The notes: generated from the letters alone by a model not told the origin. Counted from the stretch's first letter, positions 1 through 8,174 are shown. The stretch: 19,921 bases of DNA from DASTHS01 sp035718085 (GCA_035718085.1 DASTHS010000168.1:1-19921); one strand, 5' to 3'. Made by a program: numbers and translations.

Positions 1-1350
1 CGGCGCGTCCGGTTCGTCCCGCACCACGTCGCCCACGCGGCGTCCGCCTACCTGGCGGCGCCGTTCGCCGACAGCGCCGTGCTCGTCCTCGACGGTAGGG
101 GCGAGACGGCCTCTCACCTCGCCGGGCGGGCAGTGGGAGGCGACCTCGAGATCCTGCACGCTCAGGGGTTGCCCCACTCGCTCGGGCTCATGTACGAGGA
201 GCTCACCGAGCACGTCGGCTTCCTGCGATCGTCCGACGAGTACAAGGTGATGGCCCTGGCGTCGTACGCGGAGCCACGGTGGCTGGGGGAGTTCCGCGAC
301 CTGATCCGGCCCACCGAGGCCGGCGGGTTCGTCATCGAGCCGATCGACTGGTCGCGCTTCGTGCCCGCCCGGGCGGCCGACGGCGAGTTCCTCGAGGGCC
401 ACGCCCAGCTGGCGTCGACCGTGCAGCACCGCCTCGAGGAGGTGCTCCTGGAGCTGGCCCGTTGGCTGCACGCCCGCACCGGCGACCGGGTGCTCACCAT
501 GGCCGGTGGGGTGGCGCTCAACTGCGTCGCCAACAGCCGGTTGGTGCGCGAGGGCCCGTTCGAGGAGGTGTGGGTCCAGCCGGCCGCCGGTGACTCCGGC
601 ACGTCCCTCGGTGGCGCCCTCTTCGAGGCCGCCCGGCGGGGCGACCGGCTCACCCCGATGCCCGGCGCCGACCTGGGGCGCGACTTCACCGACGACGACA
701 TCGCCGCCATGCTCCGCACGGCCGGGGCGGAGGTCGAGCGACCCGGTGACCTCCCCGGTGCGGTGGCCGCCGTGCTGGCCGCCGACGGCGTGGTCGGCTG
801 GTTCCAGGGTCGCAGCGAGTTCGGCCCCCGCGCACTCGGGCACCGCAGCCTGCTGGCCAGCCCCGCCCGCCGGTCGACCCTCACCCGCCTCAACGACATC
901 AAGGGCCGCGAACAGTTCCGGCCGGTGGCCCCGATGGTGCTGCTCGACCGCGCCGCCGACATCTTCGACGGGCCGCTGCCCAGCCCGTACATGCTCTTCA
1001 CCCACCAGGTGCGGCCCGGGTGGGCCGAGCGGATCCCCGCGGTGGTGCACGTCGACGGGTCGGCCCGGGCGCAGACCGTCGACCCCTCGACCGAGCCGCT
1101 GGTGGCCGCCCTGCTGCGCGCCTTCGAGGCCCGCACCGGGCTGCCGGTGCTGGTGAACACCAGCTTCAACACCGCAGGTCGCCCCATGGTCGACACCCCC
1201 CACGACGCCCTCGAGTGCTTCGGGTCGTCGCCCATGGACATGCTGGTGCTCGGCCCCTACGTGCTGCGCAAGCGGGCCCACGCCGGCATCCTCCAGACCG
1301 CCGGTGCCACCGACACCGTCGCGGCCGCCGCGGCGGTGATCGGCGGGTGA
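1..1350 (+). CDS. NodU/CmcH-family O-carbamoyltransferase, 5' partial
   Basis: This enzyme family moves the carbamoyl group of carbamoyl phosphate, through a carbamoyl-adenylate, onto a hydroxyl of a sugar or other acceptor. The frame is open from base 1, so the gene begins left of the window; 449 residues are visible against roughly 550-600 in full proteins. The metal-binding HHVAH motif is at visible residues 8-12 (bases 22-36), upstream of the first in-window GTG at 79, so that GTG is not the true start. The N-terminal domain runs to about residue 225. The C-terminal carbamoyltransferase domain carries GWFQGRSEFGPRALGHRS (bases about 796-850) and NTSFN (bases about 1156-1170). The stop overlaps the next gene by 4 bases. 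Context suggests the acceptor is a heptose or another sugar of the operon's glycan; that is inference. Family assignment is firm, substrate unknown. Confidence 0.93.
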   Translation, partial: RRVRFVPHHVAHAASAYLAAPFADSAVLVLDGRGETASHLAGRAVGGDLEILHAQGLPHSLGLMYEELTEHVGFLRSSDEYKVMALASYAEPRWLGEFRDLIRPTEAGGFVIEPIDWSRFVPARAADGEFLEGHAQLASTVQHRLEEVLLELARWLHARTGDRVLTMAGGVALNCVANSRLVREGPFEEVWVQPAAGDSGTSLGGALFEAARRGDRLTPMPGADLGRDFTDDDIAAMLRTAGAEVERPGDLPGAVAAVLAADGVVGWFQGRSEFGPRALGHRSLLASPARRSTLTRLNDIKGREQFRPVAPMVLLDRAADIFDGPLPSPYMLFTHQVRPGWAERIPAVVHVDGSARAQTVDPSTEPLVAALLRAFEARTGLPVLVNTSFNTAGRPMVDTPHDALECFGSSPMDMLVLGPYVLRKRAHAGILQTAGATDTVAAAAAVIGG

Positions 1351-2951
1351 CGGCGCAGTCGCGCCCCTTCAGCGTCGTCGTCCCCACGGTCGGCCGACCG
1401 AGCCTGGCGGCCACCCTGGCGCCCCTCGGCTCGGCGTGCCCGGCGCCGTGCGAGGTGATCGTGGTCGACGACCGCCCGCAGCCCGCGGCCCCGCTGGCCG
1501 TGCCCGCGTTCGCCACCGTGGTCACCTCCGGCGGCCGGGGCCCCGCGGCCGCCCGCAACGTGGGGTGGCGGGCGGCGACCGCTCCCTGGGTGGCGTTCCT
1601 CGACGACGACGTGGTGCCGCCGGGCGACTGGTGCGCGGCCCTCGCCGCCGACCTCGCCGACGCGGAGGCACTCAGCCCCGACGGGCTGGTCGCCGCCTCC
1701 CAGGGCTGCATCCACGTACCCCTGCCGGCCGATCGGCGCCCCACCGACTGGGAGCGCTGCACCGCCGGCCTCGAGCAGGCGTGCTGGGCCACCGCCGACA
1801 TGGCCTACCGGCGCGACGTGCTCGCCGAGGTCGGCGGCTTCGACGAGCGCTTCCCCCGGGCGTTCCGCGAGGACGCCGACCTCGGCTTGCGCACCACCGA
1901 CGCCGGCTACCTGATCGTCCGCGGCGCCCGCATCGTCGACCACCCCGTGCGGCCCGCCGACTGGCGGGCCAGCCTGCGCGGCCAGCGCGGCAACGCCGAC
2001 GACGTGCTCATGGGGGCGCTCCACGGCCACGGCTGGCGCACCCGGGCCGGCGCCGAGCCCGGCCGCAACGCCGCCCATCGCGCCACGATCGCCGCCGGCC
2101 TGGCGGCGCTGGGCCTCGCCGCGGGGGGCCGGCACCGCGCCGCCGCTGCAGCCGCCGCGGCATGGGCTGCCGCCACCGTGCGCTTCGCGGCCGCCCGCAT
2201 CGCCCCCGGCCCGCGCACCCCGGCGGAGGTGGCCACCATGGTCGTGACCTCGGCCGCCATCCCGCCCCTCGCCACCTGGCACACCGTGCGCGGGCGCCTC
2301 GCGCTCGCCCGCCGGCTCACCGACGTCGAGCGGGCGCCGCTCGGCCAGGGCCGGCCGCCGCTCGCCGCCGCCGGCCGAAATCGCCGTCGCCCCGGGCTGC
2401 TCGTGCGTCCCGGGCAGGCCGACCCCACCTGGAAGGCCGAAGCGGTGCTGTTCGACCGTGACGGCACCCTCGTGGTCGACGTGCCCTACAACGGCGACCC
2501 GACGGCCGTGGCGCTCATGCCCGGCGCCCGCCAGGCGGTGGCCCGGGCCCGTCAGGCCGGATGCCGGGTCGGGGTGGTCAGCAACCAGAGCGGCATCGCC
2601 CGCGGTCTGCTCACCCGGGCGCAGGTCGACGCGGTCAACGCCCGGGTCGAGGAGCTGCTGGGCCCCTTCGACACCTGGCAGGTCTGCCCGCACGGGCCCG
2701 ACGACGCCTGCGGGTGCCGCAAGCCGGCGCCCGGGTTGGTGCTCGCCGCCGCGCACGACCTCGGGGTGACGCCGTCGGCCTGTGCGGTCATCGGCGACAT
2801 CGGCGCCGACGTCGAGGCGGCCCGCGCCGCCGGGGCCCGCTCGGTGCTGGTGCCGACCACCACGACCCGACGCGGGGAGGTCGCCGCCGCGCTGGTCGTG
2901 GCGCCGTCGCTGCTGCGGGCCGTCGACTTCGTGGTGGCGGGCACGTGCTGA
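1347..2951 (+). CDS. Fusion of GT2 glycosyltransferase and GmhB-like D-glycero-D-manno-heptose-1,7-bisphosphate phosphatase
   Basis: A 534-residue two-domain protein. Residues about 8-225 are a GT-A family-2 glycosyltransferase with VVVPTVGRPSL, the metal-binding FLDDD and a catalytic-region REDADLG. Hydrophobic Ala-rich segments follow at about 250-330 and may be membrane-associated. Residues about 366-534 are a HAD-IIIA phosphatase: DRDGT nucleophile motif (Asp370, Asp372), SNQSG motif II, Lys459 in CRKPAP, and IGDIGAD motif IV. The GmhB-type zinc loop is present as Cys447-x-His449-x5-Cys455-x-Cys457. GmhB removes the C1... C7 ambiguity by hydrolysing the 7-phosphate of heptose 1,7-bisphosphate between the two HldE steps. 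The GTG start at 1347 overlaps the upstream stop (GTGA), fitting translational coupling. Fusion of a glycosyltransferase to GmhB is unusual. A possible internal start for the phosphatase alone is listed separately. The GT2 donor and acceptor are unknown. Confidence 0.88.
   Translation: MTAQSRPFSVVVPTVGRPSLAATLAPLGSACPAPCEVIVVDDRPQPAAPLAVPAFATVVTSGGRGPAAARNVGWRAATAPWVAFLDDDVVPPGDWCAALAADLADAEALSPDGLVAASQGCIHVPLPADRRPTDWERCTAGLEQACWATADMAYRRDVLAEVGGFDERFPRAFREDADLGLRTTDAGYLIVRGARIVDHPVRPADWRASLRGQRGNADDVLMGALHGHGWRTRAGAEPGRNAAHRATIAAGLAALGLAAGGRHRAAAAAAAAWAAATVRFAAARIAPGPRTPAEVATMVVTSAAIPPLATWHTVRGRLALARRLTDVERAPLGQGRPPLAAAGRNRRRPGLLVRPGQADPTWKAEAVLFDRDGTLVVDVPYNGDPTAVALMPGARQAVARARQAGCRVGVVSNQSGIARGLLTRAQVDAVNARVEELLGPFDTWQVCPHGPDDACGCRKPAPGLVLAAAHDLGVTPSACAVIGDIGADVEAARAAGARSVLVPTTTTRRGEVAAALVVAPSLLRAVDFVVAGTC
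2431..2447 (+). promoter_or_regulatory. Possible internal ribosome binding site and GTG start for a free GmhB domain
   Basis: GGAAGG at 2431-2436 stands 8 bases before an in-frame GTG at 2445-2447. That codon lies directly before the sequence LFDRDGT, where stand-alone GmhB proteins normally begin. Initiation here would give a free 168-residue phosphatase in addition to the fusion. The motif could be chance in a Gly/Arg-rich coding stretch. Confidence 0.3.
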
Positions 2952-3973
2952 GGCGACGGGTGCTCGTCGCCCGCTGCGACAACGTGGGCGACGTGCTGCT
3001 CGCCGGCCCCGCGGTGCGCGCCGTCGCCGCCGCCGCCGGCCCGGTGACGTTCCTGTCCAGCCCGCAGGGTGCCCCCGCCGCCGAGCTGCTGCCCGGGGTC
3101 GGCGAGGTGGTGGCAGAACGCCTGGCCTGGATCGACGCCGCCCCGCCGCCGGTCGACCGTGGGTCGCTCGAGGCCATGGTCGACCGTCTCGGGGCGTTGG
3201 GGGTCGAGGAGGCGGTGATCCTCACGTCGTGGCACCAGAGCCCCCTGCCCCTCGCCATGCTGCTGCGCGCCGCGGGGGTCGAGCGCATCACCGCCAACAG
3301 CACCGACTACCCCGGCTCGCTGCTCGATGTCAGGGTGCAGGTCGACGACGACCTCCACGAGGTCGAGCGCGGGGTGCAGATCGCCGCCGCCGCCGGGTTC
3401 GCCGCCCCTGCCGGCGACGACCTGAGCCTGGCGGTGCGCGGGCCGCTCCCGCCCGTCGCCGGCCTGCCCGCCGCCCCCTACGTGGTGCTGCACCCGGGGG
3501 CGTCCGTGCCCGCCCGGGCCTGGGCGCCGGCGCGCATGGCCGAGGCGGCCGCCGAGCTCGCTCGGCGCGGCGCCCGGGTGGTGGTCACGGGTGGCCGGGG
3601 CGAGGCCGAGCTGTGCGCGGCGGTCGCTGCCGCCGCCGGCCCGGCCGGCACCGACCTGAGCGGCCGCACCGACCTGGCCGGCCTGGCCACGGTGATCGCC
3701 TCGGCACGGGCGGTGGTCGTGGGCAACACCGGCCCGGCCCACCTGGCCGCCGCCGTCGGCACGCCGGTGGTCAGCCTCTACGCGCCCACCGTGCCGGCGC
3801 AGCGCTGGCTGCCGTGGCGGGTGCCCGTGCGGGTGCTCGGCGACCTCGGCATCCCCTGCGCCGGGTGCCGGGCGCGCACGTGCCCGGTGCCGGGGCACCC
3901 CTGCATCGACAGCGTGCCGGCGGCGGCGGTCGCCGACGCCGTCGACGACCTGGTCGGGGCGGTGGCGGCGTGA
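2945..3973 (+). CDS. Glycosyltransferase family 9 (ADP-heptose heptosyltransferase-like)
   Basis: A 342-residue GT-B fold glycosyltransferase of family GT9, whose known members transfer L- or D-glycero-D-manno-heptose from ADP-heptose to an acceptor glycan at the cytoplasmic face of the membrane. The N-terminal RCDNVGDVLLAGPAVRA is the usual GT9 opening. The C-terminal half has VVLHPGA and the nucleotide-sugar site GNTGPAHLAAAVGTPVVSLY. Near the end are four cysteines, C305-x2-C308-x4-C313-x6-C320, resembling the Cys-rich tail of several heptosyltransferases. The GTG at 2945 was chosen because it overlaps the previous stop by 7 bases and immediately precedes the conserved N-terminal strand; the longer open frame upstream is a shadow of the GmhB domain. 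Acceptor and linkage cannot be read from sequence. Confidence 0.9.
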   Translation: MLRRRVLVARCDNVGDVLLAGPAVRAVAAAAGPVTFLSSPQGAPAAELLPGVGEVVAERLAWIDAAPPPVDRGSLEAMVDRLGALGVEEAVILTSWHQSPLPLAMLLRAAGVERITANSTDYPGSLLDVRVQVDDDLHEVERGVQIAAAAGFAAPAGDDLSLAVRGPLPPVAGLPAAPYVVLHPGASVPARAWAPARMAEAAAELARRGARVVVTGGRGEAELCAAVAAAAGPAGTDLSGRTDLAGLATVIASARAVVVGNTGPAHLAAAVGTPVVSLYAPTVPAQRWLPWRVPVRVLGDLGIPCAGCRARTCPVPGHPCIDSVPAAAVADAVDDLVGAVAA

Positions 3974-4902
3974 GGGTGCTGCTGTGGCACGTGCACGGCT
4001 CCTACGCCACGGCCTTCGTGCAGGGCCCGCACACCTACCTGGTGCCCGTGCTGCCCGACCGCGGGCCCGACGGGCGGGGCCGCGCCCAGACCTGGCAGTG
4101 GCCGGACTCGGTGGTCGAGGTGACCCCTGAGGAGGCTGCCGACGCCGAGGTCGACGTGGTCGTGCTGCAGCGCCCCGAAGAGCTCGATCACCTCGCCGCC
4201 CGGTGGCTGGGCCGACGCCCCGGCGTCGACGTGCCCGCCGTCTACCTCGAGCACAACGCCCCCGAGGGGGCGATCAACGCCATGCGCCACCCCGCCGCCG
4301 ACCGCGGCGACCTCGTCGTGGTGCACGTCACCCACTTCAACGACGTGTTCTGGGACTGCGGCTCCACCCCGACGCAGGTGATCGAGCACGGCGTCATCGA
4401 CCCCGGCGCCCGCTTCACCGGCGAGCGGGCCAGCGCCGCGGTGGTCGTGAACGACCCGCTGACCCGGGGCCGCGTCGTCGGCGCCGACCTGCTGGAGCGG
4501 TTCCGGGCGTCGCTGCCCGTCGACGTCTACGGCATGCGCACCGAGCCGCTCGGCGGCCGCGACCTGACCCAAGCCCAGCTGCACGCTGAGCTCGCCCACC
4601 ATCGCGCCTACCTGCACCCGTTCCGGTGGACCTCCCTCGGGCTCAGCCTGATCGAGGCCATGATGCTCGGCCTGCCGCCGGTCGCCCTGGCCACGACCGA
4701 GGTGGTGGAGGCCGTGCCGCCCGGCGCCGGCGTCGTGTCGAACGACCTGGCCCGGCTCGAGGGCGGACTCCGCCAGTTCCTCGCCGACCCGGCGGCCGCC
4801 GCCGAGGTCGGCGCAGCCGCCCGCCGCGCCGCGCTCGGTCGCTACGGCCTCGAACGGTTCCTCGCCGACTGGGACCGCCTGCTCAAGGAAGTGTCGAGTT
4901 GA
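3970..4902 (+). CDS. GT4-like (group 1) glycosyltransferase, divergent
   Basis: A 310-residue protein resembling GT-B group-1 glycosyltransferases. It opens with MRVLLWHVHGSY. The middle contains VYLEHNAPEGAINAM and THFNDVFWDCG. The C-terminal half has the family signature HPFRWTSLGLSLIEAMMLGLP, in which the Glu of SLIEAMM matches the second Glu of the EX7E motif, while the first Glu position is not clearly conserved. It is shorter than usual (about 350-400), and the N-terminal domain is poorly conserved, so donor specificity is open. The GTG start overlaps the upstream stop as GTGA. It lies between a GT9 and a GT4 in the heptose-glycan operon, so it probably adds one residue of that glycan. 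Confidence 0.8.
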   Translation: MRVLLWHVHGSYATAFVQGPHTYLVPVLPDRGPDGRGRAQTWQWPDSVVEVTPEEAADAEVDVVVLQRPEELDHLAARWLGRRPGVDVPAVYLEHNAPEGAINAMRHPAADRGDLVVVHVTHFNDVFWDCGSTPTQVIEHGVIDPGARFTGERASAAVVVNDPLTRGRVVGADLLERFRASLPVDVYGMRTEPLGGRDLTQAQLHAELAHHRAYLHPFRWTSLGLSLIEAMMLGLPPVALATTEVVEAVPPGAGVVSNDLARLEGGLRQFLADPAAAAEVGAAARRAALGRYGLERFLADWDRLLKEVSS

Positions 4903-4922
4903 GAGAGGTGTCGCGTTGAGAG
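4889..4922 (+). repeat. 17-bp tandem duplication at a gene junction
   Basis: Bases 4889-4905 and 4906-4922 are adjacent copies with 15 of 17 matching bases. Each copy contains TTGAGAG. Copy 1 carries the stop of the upstream gene (TGA 4900-4902) and copy 2 the TTG start of the next gene (4916). Removing one copy would restore a TTGA stop-start overlap in the correct frame. The purine-rich GAGAGG at 4903-4908, 7 bases before the TTG, is supplied by the duplicated segment and can serve as its ribosome binding site. Confidence 0.7.
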
Positions 4923-6136
4923 TCGCCCTGGTGTCCGAGCACGCCAGCCCCCTGGCCGTGCTCGGCGATGTCGACGCCGGCGGGCAGAACGTCCACGTCG
5001 CCGCCCTCGCCATGGCCCTGGCCAAGCTGGGCCACGAGGTCGTCGTGCACACCCGGCGCGACAGTGCCGACCTGCCCGACACGGTGGCCATGGCCCCCGG
5101 GGTGGTGGTCGACCACGTGGCCGCCGGCCCGGCCCGGCCGTTGCCGAAGGACGAGCTGGTCGACCACATGCCGTGCTTCGGCGCCGAGCTCGGCCGCCGC
5201 TGGGCCGACGCGCCGCCCGACGTGGTGCACGCCCACTTCTGGATGTCGGGCATGGCGTCGCTGCCGGTGTGCCGCACCCTCGGCATCCCCTTCGTGCAGA
5301 CCTTCCACGCCCTCGGCACCGTCAAGCGCCGCCACCAGGGCGCCGCCGACACCAGCCCCCCGCAGCGGCTGGAGGTCGAGGCCACCCTGGCGTGCGCCGC
5401 CGACCGCATCGTCGCCACCTGCTCCGACGAGGTGTTCGAGCTCAAGCGCATGGGCGCCAACGGCCGGCGCACCGTCGTCGTGCCCTGCGGGGTCAACCTG
5501 ACCCGCTTCACCCCCGACGGGCCCGTCGCCCCCCGCCCACCCGGTGTGCACCGGCTGCTCAGCGTCGGCCGGCTCGTCGAGCGCAAGGGTGTCGGCGAGG
5601 TGATCGCCGCCCTCGCGGAGGTGCCGGGCGCCGAGCTGCTCGTGGCCGGCGGCCCCGACCGGGCCCGCCTGGCCGGCGACCCCGAGGCCGCCCGGCTGGC
5701 GGCGCTCGCCGCCGACCACGGCGTCGCCGACCGGGTGCAGTTCCTCGGCCGGGTCGGGCGCGACGACCTGCCTGCGCTGCTGCGTTCGGCCGACGCCGTG
5801 GTGTGCGTGCCGTGGTACGAGCCGTTCGGCATCGTCCCGCTCGAGGCCATGGCCTGCGGGGTGCCCGTCGTCGCCGCCAGCGTCGGTGGCCTGATCGACA
5901 GCGTCGTCGACGACGTCACCGGCATCCACGTGCCGCCTCGCGACCACGCCGCCCTGGTCGGTGCCCTCGGCCACCTGCTCGGCGACGAGGCCCTGCGCCG
6001 CCGCCTCGGAGCCGGCGGCGTCCGGCGGGCGCAGACGCGCTTCGGCTGGGCTCGGGTGGCCCGGTCGACGGCGCAGGTGTACGAGGACCTGTTGGCCGCC
6101 GCCCCGGCGCGGCGGGGCGCGAAGGCGCGCCGATGA
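4916..6136 (+). CDS. GT4 family glycosyltransferase
   Basis: A 406-residue GT-B retaining glycosyltransferase. Its N-terminal part (SEHASPLAVLGDVDAGGQN, then HVAALAMALAKLGHEVVVHTRR) is the glycosyltransferase-4 acceptor domain with the GG-x-N loop seen in MshA- and sucrose-synthase-like enzymes. The C-terminal domain has SVGRLVERKGVGEVI, the donor motif EPFGIVPLEAMACGVPVVA (EX7E), and VGGLIDSV. The acceptor is unknown; the domain style resembles D-inositol-3-phosphate glycosyltransferase, but the operon argues for surface or secondary glycan assembly rather than mycothiol. The TTG start at 4916 follows GAGAGG by 7 bases and gives MRVALVSEHA, the expected N-terminus. This is the only operon gene not overlapping its upstream neighbour; the gap is 13 bases. 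It overlaps gmhA by 4 bases (ATGA). Confidence 0.92.
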   Translation: MRVALVSEHASPLAVLGDVDAGGQNVHVAALAMALAKLGHEVVVHTRRDSADLPDTVAMAPGVVVDHVAAGPARPLPKDELVDHMPCFGAELGRRWADAPPDVVHAHFWMSGMASLPVCRTLGIPFVQTFHALGTVKRRHQGAADTSPPQRLEVEATLACAADRIVATCSDEVFELKRMGANGRRTVVVPCGVNLTRFTPDGPVAPRPPGVHRLLSVGRLVERKGVGEVIAALAEVPGAELLVAGGPDRARLAGDPEAARLAALAADHGVADRVQFLGRVGRDDLPALLRSADAVVCVPWYEPFGIVPLEAMACGVPVVAASVGGLIDSVVDDVTGIHVPPRDHAALVGALGHLLGDEALRRRLGAGGVRRAQTRFGWARVARSTAQVYEDLLAAAPARRGAKARR

Positions 6137-6789
6137 CCGATCGCCCCGCTCCCACGCCCACGGGGGCGGCTCTCGCCGCCCACGTCGCCGACAGCGCCCG
6201 GGCCGTCGCCTCGGTCACCGACCAGATCCCCACCATCGAGCGTTGGGGGGCCGTCGTCGCCCGCTCGCTCACCGCCGGCGGCCGGCTGCTCGCCGCCGGG
6301 AACGGGGGGAGCGCGGCCGAGGCCCAGCACCTCACCGCCGAGCTGGTGGGCCGCTACTGCGGGGAGCGCCGGCCGCTGTCGGCCATCGCCCTGCACGCGG
6401 AGACCTCCACCTTCACCGCCGTCAGCAACGACTACGGCCTCGACGCCGTCTACGCCCGCCAGGTCGAGGCCCACGGCCGGCCCGGTGACGTGCTGGTGCT
6501 GCTGTCGACCTCCGGGCGCAGCCCCAACGTGGTCGCAGCGGCGCGCACCGGCCGGCGGCTCGGGCTGGTGGTGCTGGGCCTCACCGGCCCGGCGCCCAAC
6601 CCGCTGGCCGACGCCTGCCACGAGGCGGTCGCCATCGACGCCCCCCGCACCGCCGCGGTGCAGGAGGCGCACCTGATCGTCGTGCACCTGCTCTGCGCGG
6701 CGGTCGACGCGGCCGTGGCCGAGATCGACCAGCGCGACGTCGCCGGCGCCCTCGGCGGCCGGTCCCCGGTGGAGGCGGGCGCCCGATGA
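6133..6789 (+). CDS. gmhA: Sedoheptulose-7-phosphate isomerase (phosphoheptose isomerase)
   Basis: GmhA converts D-sedoheptulose 7-phosphate into D-glycero-D-manno-heptose 7-phosphate, the first step of ADP-heptose synthesis, in the cytoplasm as a tetramer. The 218-residue product is close to the usual 190-200 plus a short tail. A SIS domain covers about residues 40-205, with AAGNGGSAAEAQHLTAELVG and LLSTSGRSPNV for phosphate binding. Catalytic candidates are Glu70 (TAELVGRY) and His180 (QEAHLIVVH), matching the Glu/His pair known for GmhA. The ATG at 6133 overlaps the previous stop (ATGA), and the 3' end overlaps the HldE start the same way. Adjacency to a bifunctional HldE separates it from generic SIS proteins such as DiaA. 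Confidence 0.95.
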   Translation: MTDRPAPTPTGAALAAHVADSARAVASVTDQIPTIERWGAVVARSLTAGGRLLAAGNGGSAAEAQHLTAELVGRYCGERRPLSAIALHAETSTFTAVSNDYGLDAVYARQVEAHGRPGDVLVLLSTSGRSPNVVAAARTGRRLGLVVLGLTGPAPNPLADACHEAVAIDAPRTAAVQEAHLIVVHLLCAAVDAAVAEIDQRDVAGALGGRSPVEAGAR

Positions 6790-8174
6790 GCAGGCCGCTG
6801 GTGGTGGTGGGCGATGCCCTCCTCGACCGGGATGTCGACGGGCGCGCCCAGCGGCTGTGCCCCGACGCCCCTGCGCCGGTGCTCGACGACACCACCGAGG
6901 TGGCCCGCCCCGGTGGGGCGGCCCTGGCCGCCGCCCTGGCCGCCGACGGGGGCCGGCGCGAGGTCGTGCTGCTCACCGCGCTGGGCGGCCCAGCCGGCGC
7001 TGCGGTGGCCGGGCTGCTCGACGCCGCCGGCGTCGAGGTGGTCGACCTCGGCCTTCCCGGCGACACCCCCGAGAAGGTTCGCTACCGGGTGGCCGGGCAG
7101 GTGTTGTTGCGCCTCGACCGTGGCGGCGCCCCGGCGCCGACGACCCCGGCCCCCGCCGCCGGCCGGACCATCGGCGCCGCGGGAGCGGTGCTGGTGGCTG
7201 ACTACGGCCGTGGGGTGGCCGCCCACCCCGACGTGCGCGCCGCGCTCGGGAGCGCCGCGAGCCCCGTCGTCTGGGACCCCCACCCGCGCGGCCCGGCGCC
7301 GGTCGCCGGCGCCGCCCTCGTCACCCCGAACGCCGCCGAGTTGCTCGGGGAGGCCGGCGCCGACGCGTCGATCGCGGCCGTGCACGCCGCGGCCAGCGCG
7401 GCGCGCGACCGGTGGGGCGCGGCGGCCGTGGCCGCCACCCTCGGCCGGCGCGGCGCGCTGCTGGCCGACGGCGGCGACGGCCCGCCGCTCGCCGTCCCCG
7501 CCCGGGCGCTGCGCGGTCCGGTCGACACCTGCGGCGCCGGTGACCGCTTCGCGTCCGCCGCCGCCGTCCGCCTCGGCGAGGGGGCCGTGCTCTCCGAAGC
7601 TGTCGTCGACGCCGTTGCCGCCGCCACCGACTTCGTGGCCGCCGGCGGGGCGTCGGCGTGGCGGCCGACGCCTCCGCCGACCAACGCCACCGCCCCGCTG
7701 GCGCCCGACCCCCGCGACGTCGGGGGCGCCGCCGCCCGCCTCGCGGCCCGTCGCCGCCAGGGCGCGACGGTGGTGGCCACCGGCGGGTGCTTCGACCTGT
7801 TCCACGCCGGGCACGTGCACCTCCTCGAGGCCGCCGCCCGCTTGGGCGACGCGCTCGTCGTGTGCGTCAACTCCGACGCGTCGGTGCGGGCCCTGAAGGG
7901 CCCCGAACGGCCGGTCGTGCCAGAAGCCGACCGGGTGGCGGTGCTGCGGGCCCTCGGGTGCGTCGACGAGGTCGTCTGCTTCGACGACCCCACCCCCGCC
8001 GCCGTGCTCGGGGTCCTGCGCCCCGACGTGTTCGTGAAGGGCGGCGACTACACCGGGCGCCCCATCGCCGAGAGCGACGTGCTGGCCCGCTGGGGCGGCC
8101 AAGCCGTCACCGTGCCCTACCTCGGCGGCCGCTCCACCACCGGGCTGCTCGCCGCCGTCCTCGGCGAGGGGTGA
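6786..8174 (+). CDS. hldE: Bifunctional heptose-7-phosphate kinase / heptose-1-phosphate adenylyltransferase
   Basis: HldE phosphorylates D-glycero-D-manno-heptose 7-phosphate at C1 and, after GmhB removes the 7-phosphate, joins the 1-phosphate to AMP to give ADP-heptose. The 462-residue protein matches the roughly 477-residue bifunctional form. Residues about 1-300 are a PfkB/ribokinase domain with VVVGDALLDRD at the start and the catalytic anion-hole motif D247-TCGAG-D253. Residues about 325-462 are a cytidylyltransferase-like domain with TGGCFDLFHAGHVHLL (H340-x2-H343), KGGDY and GGRSTTGLL. No HldD epimerase gene is visible, so either D,D-heptose is used or HldD lies elsewhere. The ATG overlaps the gmhA stop, and its own stop overlaps the next GTG. 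Confidence 0.95.
   Translation: MSRPLVVVGDALLDRDVDGRAQRLCPDAPAPVLDDTTEVARPGGAALAAALAADGGRREVVLLTALGGPAGAAVAGLLDAAGVEVVDLGLPGDTPEKVRYRVAGQVLLRLDRGGAPAPTTPAPAAGRTIGAAGAVLVADYGRGVAAHPDVRAALGSAASPVVWDPHPRGPAPVAGAALVTPNAAELLGEAGADASIAAVHAAASAARDRWGAAAVAATLGRRGALLADGGDGPPLAVPARALRGPVDTCGAGDRFASAAAVRLGEGAVLSEAVVDAVAAATDFVAAGGASAWRPTPPPTNATAPLAPDPRDVGGAAARLAARRRQGATVVATGGCFDLFHAGHVHLLEAAARLGDALVVCVNSDASVRALKGPERPVVPEADRVAVLRALGCVDEVVCFDDPTPAAVLGVLRPDVFVKGGDYTGRPIAESDVLARWGGQAVTVPYLGGRSTTGLLAAVLGEG

Noticed and set aside
4916..6136. Assignment of the GT4 gene as MshA (mycothiol synthesis)
   Set aside because: The N-terminal style is similar, but the gene lies in a translationally coupled heptose-glycan operon and the motifs are shared by many GT4 enzymes.
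3778..6687. Very long minus-strand open frame (969 codons) opposite the glycosyltransferase genes
   Set aside because: It is antisense to five genes with clear motifs, has low-complexity Arg/Gly/His-rich content and no recognisable domain. Long spurious frames are expected at this GC content.
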